64,000 bases of DNA, taken from contig CM065819.1 in the NCBI GenBank assembly GCA_033398695.1, forward strand, positions 10,465,501 through 10,529,500, given 5' to 3'. The notes under the pieces were generated by a model, which was not told the origin of the DNA, did no database searches, and saw only the letters and a program-made list of their open reading frames with translations. Every line of letters begins with the position of its first letter. Positions within the stretch are counted from its first letter, which is position 1. Shown piece after piece: positions 56,338 to 64,000 of the stretch. Position numbers and translations under genes: made by a program. Origin of the DNA: Orobanche coerulescens. Taxonomy: Eukaryota > Streptophyta > Magnoliopsida > Lamiales > Orobanchaceae.

Positions 56338-57721
56338 GAGTTTCGTCCTCGAAACTAAGGGTGAAACAATTCAGGATAACTCTCCTCGATACTATCTTCG
56401 GTTTCCCAAGTAGTCTCTTTGAATCCATGTCTCGACCACTTAATTAACCAAAGGAATCGTCTTGTTCCTCAACTATTTTATTCACTGTTCTAAGATTCGT
56501 ACGGGACGCTCCTCATATGTATGATCATCCGCGATCTCGATTCCATCGAAATGAAGTATGTGACTAGGGTCGACAATATACTTCCGCAACTGAGAGACGT
56601 GAAACACATTATGAATTCGGCTCAATGCCGGAGGTAAAGCCAATCGATAAACCAGACTGCCTACTCGATCTAAAATCTCAAACGATCTAATGAATCTCGG
56701 AATCAACTTCCCCCATTTCCCAAACGGAAGATACCTCGACTTGGGGACACCTTGACCAAGACGTGGTCACCTGTCTCGAAATCTAATGGTCGATGACGAT
56801 TATCTGCATATGATTTATCGACTCTGAGCGGTCAATAAAAGACTCCTAATTAAATCTACCTTATCGCGGGCAGCTATAAGCATATCAGGCTTGGTGTCGA
56901 TTGATTCTGATAAGTCATCCCAGCATAGGGGAGATTGACAATGATGACCGTACAAGGCCTGATAGGGTGCCATCTGAATCGAAGCATGCCAACTATTATT
57001 GCACATGAACTCGATCAACGGTAGTTGGGCTTCCCAATCATCTTTCCAATCGAGGACGCATGCCCTCAACATGTCCTCTAACATCTGAATCGTTCTCTCT
57101 GCCTGTCTACCGGACTGAGGGTGAAAAGCTGTGCTGAGATTAAGCTGAGTTCCCAATGGCACGATGAACTGATTTCCAAAAATGTGACACGAATCGCTCG
57201 TCACGATCAGAAACGATACTCTTAGGAGTACCGTGCAATCTCACCATCTCTTTGATGAACAATTGGGCAAGTCTCTCAAGACCCCGCGTATCCTTAATCT
57301 CAAGAAAATGAGCTGACTTAGTTAAGCGGTCCACAATTACCCAAATTGTATTCATGCCACGATGACTCGCCAGAAAGCTATTGATGAAGTCCATGGAATA
57401 TCCTCCCACTTCCATTCTGGAATAGGAAGTGGCTTCAGCATACCCGCCAGTCGCTGATGTTCTATCTTGACTTTCTGACAGGTTAGACATCTCGAAATAA
57501 ATTTTGCGACTTCTCGCTTTATAGTACTCTACCAGTAATTTTGTTTCAAGTCCTTGTACATCTTGCTAGACCCTGGATGAATAGAATAAGGGGTAGCATG
57601 GCCTCTCTCAAAATCGAGTTTTTTTCAACTCGTCATCCGCCGGAACATATAACCGGTTCTTAAATCGCAAAAGTCCATCCTCGTGTACCACAAATCCAGG
57701 GGCTTTCCCCTGAGCCACATC
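56338..57721 (-). pseudogene. Integrase and chromodomain of gypsy element D (Tekay-like)
   Basis: Blocks in order: zinc-binding (near 57480-57600), the core with VDRLTKSAHFLEIKDTRGLE and SDRDERFVSHFWKSVHRAIG, FHPQSGRQAERTIQMLEDML, NNSWHASIQMAPYQALYGH (57490-56815), the C-terminal SFEILDRVGSLVYRLALPPAL and IHNVFHVSQLRKYI (56706-56482), and a chromodomain with IPLVK...ETWETED-like sequence up to the stop at about 56338. Frameshifts lie near 57480, 57200, 56810 and 56480. E truncates the upstream part at 57721, so RT is not in the window. Confidence 0.85.
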
Positions 57722-59561
57722 TGATGGGATTCCACAGAAAATAAACGCAGCGGAAGAATAAACGGAATCCCTAAGAGAATCGATCAAGTAACGTATATAC
57801 GAAGAGAAAAATACGAAGATCAAGGAATCAAAGTCCCATACCTATGATATCTCTGAAAAACCTTCGTATGATGATGATGATGATGAAGAGCCCTTCGTTC
57901 CAAGCACCTAAAGCAAGGTGCCTCTACTTCACATGCCGGAACTTGATGAAAAAATCGACAAGCTTCCTTTCTTCAAGAATGCGGCTAGGGAAACTTGTAG
58001 GAATTTTCTCTCTCAATGTATTCTTCTTATATCTTGTCTCTAAAGATCAAGATGAAGTTATCAACCTTACTCTCGCTCTCAAATTCGTGATTTTGAGTGC
58101 AAGGAAGAAGAAGGAGTTCTCTCTCTTTTCTAAAGACTTTTATTTATAAAAAAATGAAAGTCTCACTTTAACACATGATTGAGGGTATCAAATACACCTC
58201 ACATATGTCACCTAGTGACATAAAATAAGTATAAAAGAGACAAGAGAGGGAGGGAGCGTCCTTAAGGGAAATTTCCAAGAAGACGGGTCGAATTTACTCG
58301 GCTCGTGTATTAGATGTTCGTCAAAACGAATCCCTCATGTACCGGATGTTCGTCAAACGAATCCGTTTTATTTCCAATGTGTTTGGACTAATTAATTAAT
58401 CCAATTAATTAATTATATCAAACACAAATATATATTTCTCTAAGAAATATAATTTATGAATTAAAGTAATCACCCAGTAACCTACTTACAATTCATAAGA
58501 CCGCTATTTGATTTATCCGATAAATCAAAATTAGATATCTAATATCTAATATTATAAGATAGATTATTAATTCACATTTATCCATCAATGATCCTATTGC
58601 ACGACTCCGTAGGTTCATCTCAGCCGGCATTGGGAGGAACCAATGAGTGCGAGCAGCACTTAGCCAGCCTAGCGGGCCGTACTGTAAACCCCGACTGAGA
58701 ACAAATGAACGAATCATTCCAGAACCATTATGTCATTAATACCATATACGTATAAACCCTTCATCAGATGTCCCGGTCAAGTCTTCGGGTCACGGTAAAG
58801 TTAAACCCTACTGTTGACTAGGCTCTATACATGTGTTAATGCAAATCAAGACCAACTGATTAATAGTGTATCTAATACGACTATATCAGAATGCTTTGGC
58901 CAAAGACTTATGATCTTATTTGCCATTAACCATATAGGACATTCGCCTGCTCACTAACAGGAGATAGAGTCCTTTCTTGGCGTACAATAAAGACTGCTAC
59001 CTGCCCGTATAGTCCGCACTTCGAGGTCGACTCAGCAATTAAGCATATGAGTCTAACTACTCTAATGACAAACTAAACGTCATAGGCACATCTTCTACTG
59101 AACCCTCAAGTCAAAGGTCCACGTATACTATCACAACCTTTCTATTCGTCATCGACTCTCCGAGAGTGAATACCGTGTGACTGAATCGAGTATGAGTCAT
59201 ATTCGAGTATACTGGTCCCACCAATATACTTATAACTATGCTATCAAGCCGTGCACACGTCCTAGCATCAGTTATACAAGTCTTATTAAAACTTAATGTC
59301 CTGTTAAGTTTTATCGACTTGCGAACTAGTTAAGCATTCGAGCTCTAAACACTTCTAGTGCCTATCTCCTTATCTCCATAAGGAGTAGAATTTTCACTCT
59401 CAAATGCAAGGACTATTATTCTATATACCAAATCATAATGCCAGTGATATACAATAATATTGAAATAATAATTGCCTTATTAAATATAATATTCATAATT
59501 ACAATACAATTGCTCTCACTCTCTCATCCTCTGAGTGGCATTCGAGGGCATATTCCTAACA
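57722..59561 (-). repeat. 3' LTR of copia element E
   Basis: Starts TGATGGGATTCCAC, ends ATTCCTAACA; 1840 bases, next to an AGTGGGAGAT polypurine tract. ACATC lies before it; the partner is outside the window. Two TTCGTC..ACGAATCC inverted repeats occur at 58316-58370, and an (ATG)n run at 57867-57886. No long frame is real here. Confidence 0.85.
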
Positions 59562-59578
59562 ATCTCCCACTTGCACTC
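59562..59578 (-). other. Polypurine tract of element E
   Basis: GTGCAAGTGGGAGAT on the minus strand before TGTTAGG. Confidence 0.8.
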
Positions 59579-59589
59579 AATGCCACAAA

Positions 59590-60435
59590 CTATGGTATCT
59601 AATACCCATACTCTCCAGATGTCTCTCTAAGACCTTCTGAGATAGTGGCTTGGTAAGCGGATCAGCAATGTTATTTGCTGTGTCTACTCTCTGCAGTGTA
59701 ACATTCCTATCCCGAACCATTTCTCTAACAAAATGATATTCTCTCGCAATATGTTTGGTGTTGTGGTGAGCCCTAGGCTACTTAGCCTGTGCAACAGCTC
59801 CGTCGTTGTCATAAAATAGTGTCACGGGCTTCTCTGCGTTAGGAACCACTTGAAGTTCCTCAGTGAAATTCTTTATCCAAAAAGCTTCTTTAGCAGCCTC
59901 CGTGGCTGCCTGATATTCGGCTTGACATGTAGAAATAGCAGTCGAACTTTGCTTGGCACTTCTCCAAGAAACTTCCCCACCATTCAGCGTAAAGATATAC
60001 CCTGATGTGGACATCTGAGGATCCACTTCCCCCGAAAAATCTGAGTCTGTATAACCCATCACTCTTAGTTCTCCACTGCCATATGTAAGAACTAAGTCTT
60101 TAGTCCTCCTTAGGTACTTAAGAATGTTCTTTACAGCAGTCCAATGTTCCTGTCCTGGATTTGACTGGAACCGACTTACTACGCTCACAGCATAGGCAAT
60201 GTCCAGTCTAGTGCAAATCATAGCATACATGAGGCTACCTACTGCCGAAGCATAGGGAACCTTACTCATTTCCTTTCTGTCTTCCTCACTTTGAGGACAC
60301 ATCTCTAGGGAAAGTTTTGCACCATGTTGCATAGGAAGGAACCCTCTTTTAGAATCTTCCATCCTAAATCGCTTCAGGATTTTTTCTATATAGAGGGCTT
60401 GGGAAAGACCTAACATTCTTTTCGCTCTATCCCGG
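59590..60435 (-). pseudogene. RT end and RNase H of copia element E
   Basis: Minus-strand frame (60435-59778) encodes RAKRMLGLSQALYIEKILKR, YASAVGSLMYAMICTRLDIA, VSVVSRFQSNPGQEHW, VMGYTDSDFSGEVDPQMSTS (RNase H Asp), GYIFTLNGGEVSWRSAKQ and AEYQAATEAAKEAFWIKNF, then a stop TAG at 59780-59778 and HNTKHIARE-YHFVREMV and DPLTKPLSQ-like tail. The wording resembles Tork/Angela-type copia. F interrupts the N-terminal side at 60436. Confidence 0.85.
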
Positions 60436-60976
60436 TGTAACACCCCCAAGTTATTCAGGAATATTACAGCGCCGTAAGCCCCGCCGTGGGACCCACAAGG
60501 CTAAACATACGCGGAACCATAAATTTTGACCGATAAGGTCTACACGCAATGGGATGAAAAACGATACAAAGGTATTCAAAACATAACCAATGTATTCACA
60601 AACATCACAACTCGAATCAATACTTCGGCAAACACAGGCCGGAACATCAGGAAAACGGAAAACAATACTCGAGTATTCAATAGCCAATCCAGTACAACAA
60701 CACTGAATGGGAAACTCCAAACATAACTGGAAGAAATACACAGTATCACACTTGCCCACCATCTTCATGCCGACCCGATACCTGCCTGTCCGCTCTTCTG
60801 GAACCTGAAATACATAAAACGTATTTCCCCCATAAGGGGTTAGCCGTCGAATAGCTAGTGCAAGAATATCAAGTATGAAACACAATACTTCTCGTCAATA
60901 AAGTAAATGTAACCGTCAATTCATCAATTCAAGACTAGCATTCCGGAATAACTAAATCTCATAGCGTCACATCGAG

Positions 60977-61165
60977 ACGTATATGAATGCCGTAGAAACG
61001 GTTCGTTCATATCATCCGTCAATACATGTATGAATGCCGTAGAAACGGTTCGTTCATATCATGCCATCAATTCATATATGAATGCCGTAGAAACGGTTCG
61101 TTCATATCATGCCATTAATATATCTATGAATGCCGTAGAAACGGTTCGTTCATTTCATACCATCA
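60977..61165 (-). repeat. Four-copy tandem repeat in the F LTR
   Basis: Four units of about 50 bases each contain TATGAATGCCGTAGAAACGG then TTCGTTCAT. Each holds the stem CCGT-AGAA-ACGG. A comparable repeat with CCCAG...CTGGG occurs at the same LTR position in element A. Confidence 0.9.
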
Positions 61166-61763
61166 ATATTTCTTACTTTCAAAGTCGAGAATGTACAATC
61201 ATAAATATATACTTGCCTTTGAGACATCGAGAAAACGAACGGAAAAAAAGGGGTATGAGATTGGTAGCTCCAAGCACGCGCTTCCGGCACCTAAACGATT
61301 CGCAAGGAATATGATAATCAATTATCCATATTCAAATTACACGAAGAAACCCCCGAAACCCGTCTACGATTCGTAAGGATGTACGGATAATCGACTAGAG
61401 GTTGGAAAAATCGTCCAAAATCTCACAAGTCCGAAAACGGTACAACCCAAACCATAAAATCGTAGGAAAAGCATGCATACGGTATAGATACATCATAATC
61501 TCAAGGTTCTCAAGCTTCCAAACGGATAAATCGGACGAATCTATGAAAAACCCCAAAATTCCCGAAAAGTAGGGTTCTAAGGATTTTTACCTTGATTCGG
61601 ACGTTAGGAGGAATTAGATGTTGAGAAATCCTTGTTCTCCAACCAAGTATGTTGTTGTTAGAAGGAAGATTGCTTCCAATCGCCCAAGATCGTCTCTCCC
61701 GAGAGATTTCCGTCGAAGAGGAGTGAAGTAGGTGAGAAATGACGAAATGGAAGTCAACTGTCA

Positions 61764-61774
61764 TATTTATATAC
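61764..61774 (-). promoter_or_regulatory. TATA box of F
   Basis: GTATATAAATA on the minus strand, 7 bases from the array. Confidence 0.7.
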
Positions 61775-61781
61775 GCCCGTC

Positions 61782-62285
61782 TAGCGCACGCTACCCTCCT
61801 TCATTAGCGTGCGCTAGCGAAGTCACCGGATAGTCCGGTGGCTTCGCAGCTCCGATAGCGTGCGCTAATCGTCGCCTCTAGCGTGCGCTAGTCCAAAATG
61901 TGGCATTCGATCTTTGAGTCCGTAACTCACTGCCTCTCGCCTGCTCCAACTTAGCGTGCGCTAGCTCTATTATTTAGCGTGCGCTATGCAATAGCTTTAG
62001 CGTGCGCTAGCCAAACCTAGCGTACGCTACTCGATATTCCGTAAAACCTGCAACTACACTGTCTCGCCGACCAGCCCGAAGGCGTGCGCTACGGGACGGA
62101 TGTTAGCGTGCGCTACTAACCACGAATAGCGCGCGCTAACAACTCCTAGCGTGCGTTAATCCGCCACCAGAGAGCAACGAAATACCGGTTCGACTGATCG
62201 ATCCTCTTAGCGCGCGCTACGGCCCCAAAGCTAGCGTGCGCTAATCAAGGTAATTAGCGTCGGCCACCAGGCCTAGCGTGCGTTA
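61782..62285 (-). promoter_or_regulatory. U3 palindrome array of F, GCGTGCGC type
   Basis: About sixteen units. Most are TAGCGTGCGCTA on the forward strand (TAGCGCACGCTA in element sense), with TAGCGTACGCTA at 62018, TAGCGCGCGCTA near 62126 and 62208, and TAGCGTGCGTTA near 62146 and 62274; one (61782-61793) is inverted. Density is about one unit per 30 bases. Confidence 0.85.
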
Positions 62286-62449
62286 TATCTCTGGCCCAAA
62301 ACATTTCCGCAAGGTCTAAACGACATGATCAAAAACCAAACGAGATACGAAACTCAATAACAATATTAACAACATCTCCAAGCATTTACAGAGCGACAAA
62401 ATAAGGAGGATGACAGAGTCAAACAATAATAAAAGTACGGGTATTACAT

Positions 62450-62462
62450 TCTCCCCTCTAAA
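62450..62462 (-). other. Polypurine tract of element F
   Basis: TTTAGAGGGGAGA on the minus strand, directly before the LTR. Confidence 0.85.
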
Positions 62463-64000
62463 AGAAGTTTCGTCCCGAAACTTAAGAAATAAATAGTTCG
62501 GGGTATTCCACCCGCATCTTCTCTTCCGTCTCCCAAGTTGCCTCCTCGACTCCATGCCTCGACCATTGCACTTTAACCGGGAATGGTTTTATGCCGAGTC
62601 GTTTCGCGACGCTCAAGGATCTTCACGGGTCTCTCCGGAAGGTGATATCCTCGGCTACGTTAATCTCACCGTAGTCGATGATGTGGCTCGGATCCGCACG
62701 TACTTCCTCAATCGAGACACATGAAAAACACTATGGACGTGACTCAAAGTCGAGGCAACGCCAAGCGATAAGCTAAATCTCCAACTCTGTCCAAAATCTC
62801 GAAAGGTCCGATATACCTCGGACTAAGTTTCCCTTTTCCCGAAGCGAAAACTCCACGGGTCGCGACACCTTGAGTAAGACATGATCCCCACTTCAAACTC
62901 CAAAGGTCGGCGACGAATATCGGCATAAGATTTCGACGACTCGGGCGGTTAGCAATCGATCTCGGATAATAGAAATCTTTTCCTTAGTCTCCATCAACAT
63001 ATCCGGCCCGTTCCAACTAGCTCGGAAGCCTCGTCCCAACACAATGGGGACCTACATCGTCTACCATAAAGTGCCTCGAAGGTGCCATTTTGATCGACGC
63101 ATGCCAACTATTATTATAAGCAAACTCGATCAACGGCAAGTGAAGCTCCCAATCTTTACTCCATCCTAAGGCACAAGCCCGTAACATATCTTCCAATGTC
63201 CGAATCGTCCTCTCTGTTTGTCCATCCGATCGGGATGAAAAGAAGTGCTCAATCTCAACTCAAGTGCCAAAGCCCGATGAACGGCTGCCAAAAGTGCGAT
63301 CTGAAACGGCCGTCCCGATCGAAACAATGGTCTTGGGGGCACCGTGTAATCTCACGATTTCGACAATAAAGGTTCGAGCTACCTATCCGGTCCCCACGTA
63401 TCCTTAATACCCAAGAAGTGAGCTGACTTAGTCAACCGATCGACAATTACCCAAATCATATTCATTCCGGCTCGAGTCCTCGGCATGCCAGTGATGAAAT
63501 CCATAGAGATGTCTTCCCACTTCCACTCGGGAATGGGAAGCGGTTTCAACAATCCCGCTGGTCGTTGATGTTCGATCTTGACTTGTTGACACGTCAAGCA
63601 CCGTAGTACAAACTCCGTAACATCCTTCTTCATATTATTCCACCAAAAATTGCGCTTCAAATCTTTGTACATCTTGCTCGTCCAGTTGTGGATTTAGTAA
63701 GGCTTAGCATGAGCTTCTCGGAGAATTCTCTCGCCTCAACTCTAAATTGTTCTAACGCAAAGCCCGAAATCTCAAGATACTATCCTCGTGAACCATAAAG
63801 CCAGAGCTTTACCTTTAATTACATCTTCCTTCGATTGAGAAATCATCGGGTCACTCCACCGCTTCCCTTTGATGTCATCAACTAAAGACGAAGTAATTTC
63901 GAGAGTACACAATGTCCCCTGTACTCGTTGAAGCCAAACTTCTATCCCTTGCTCAATTAAATCCTGACGAATTTTCGTCTGAGATGTAAGAACCTCGAGC
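62463..64000 (-). pseudogene. Integrase and chromodomain of element F, partial
   Basis: Chromodomain (62480-62600: VQWSRHGVEEATWETEE-type), C-terminal GKLSPRYIGPFEILDRVGDL (62744-62926), core pieces with the SIVSDRD/HPQ-type regions in shifted frames (63050-63350), and the N-terminal KKDVTEFVLRCLTCQQVKIE, ISMDFITGMPRTRAGMNMIW and VDRLTKSAHFLGIKDTWGPD (63379-63672). RNase H tail pieces continue to the edge. At least six frameshifts. Tekay-like, as D. Confidence 0.82.

Larger units (their letters stand above)
60436..62448 (-). repeat. 3' LTR of element F
   Basis: Starts TGTAACACCCCC, ends CGGGTATTACA; 2013 bases. It has four tandem repeats (60977-61165), a TATATAAATA box (61764-61774) and a palindrome array upstream. 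Confidence 0.88.
60436..64000 (-). mobile_element. Ty3/gypsy Tekay-like element F, continues beyond the window
   Basis: The 3' LTR (60436-62448), polypurine tract (62450-62462), chromodomain and integrase are seen. Coding runs to the window end. It has more frameshifts than D, yet domain order and wording are alike. It interrupts E and is the youngest layer of that nest. Confidence 0.85.

Noticed and set aside
57844..58149. 101-codon plus-strand frame with (ATG)n start
   Set aside because: It lies within the copia E LTR; the run of Met comes from a microsatellite.

Overview
The window reads as heterochromatic, repeat-packed nuclear DNA of a flowering plant. Chromovirus (Tekay/Del-type) Ty3/gypsy elements, Sirevirus-type and TNT1-like Ty1/copia elements, a Tat-lineage element with an antisense spliced ORF, initiator-Met-tRNA primer sites and plant-type TATA boxes all point to an angiosperm, probably a eudicot; I cannot name the genus. 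I see no intact host gene, no tRNA or rRNA gene and no CRISPR. Almost every long frame belongs to a retroelement, and most carry stops or frameshifts.

Layout. 1-8471: minus-strand Tekay-like gypsy element A (left LTR cut by the window edge). 8472-18295: minus-strand LTR element J (primer site 11177-11191, LTR from 11196), split by a non-LTR retrotransposon at 12799-16873 whose ORF ends in what looks like a restriction-like endonuclease domain and which sits inside a (TAA)n tract. 18296-20480: two gypsy LTR fragments (I, K) and a broken Agenet-domain gene. About 20480-54126: minus-strand copia element B, cut into pieces by later insertions: Sirevirus-like S (22524-44733, duplication ACATA), solo LTR H (45041-47344, CCAAG) and gag-only Sirevirus-like C (49394-53683, TCACG). 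S is itself cut by a 4.7-kb solo gypsy LTR G (25003-29739, TCAGA) and by Tat-type T (31165-39431). Gypsy element D (from 54127) sits in B's gag, copia element E (from 57722) sits in D, and gypsy element F (60436 to the end) sits in E, a four-level nest.

How it fits together. Gag, protease, reverse transcriptase, RNase H and integrase remnants are placed as expected between LTRs, primer sites and polypurine tracts, and the insertion order can be read from the duplications. The two best candidates for something under-described are: (1) arrays of short CpG-rich palindromes or near-palindromes packed just upstream of the TATA box in the U3 of several unrelated LTR families, each family with its own core (TTACGTACGTAA, TTAGCGCACGCTAA, GTGCCRCGGCAC, GGCGATCGCC, AGTATTTAAATACT); and (2) the non-LTR element at 12799-16873. 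Two extra ORFs, T's antisense ORF (three frame-preserving introns) and S's env-position ORF, each have a private TATA box.
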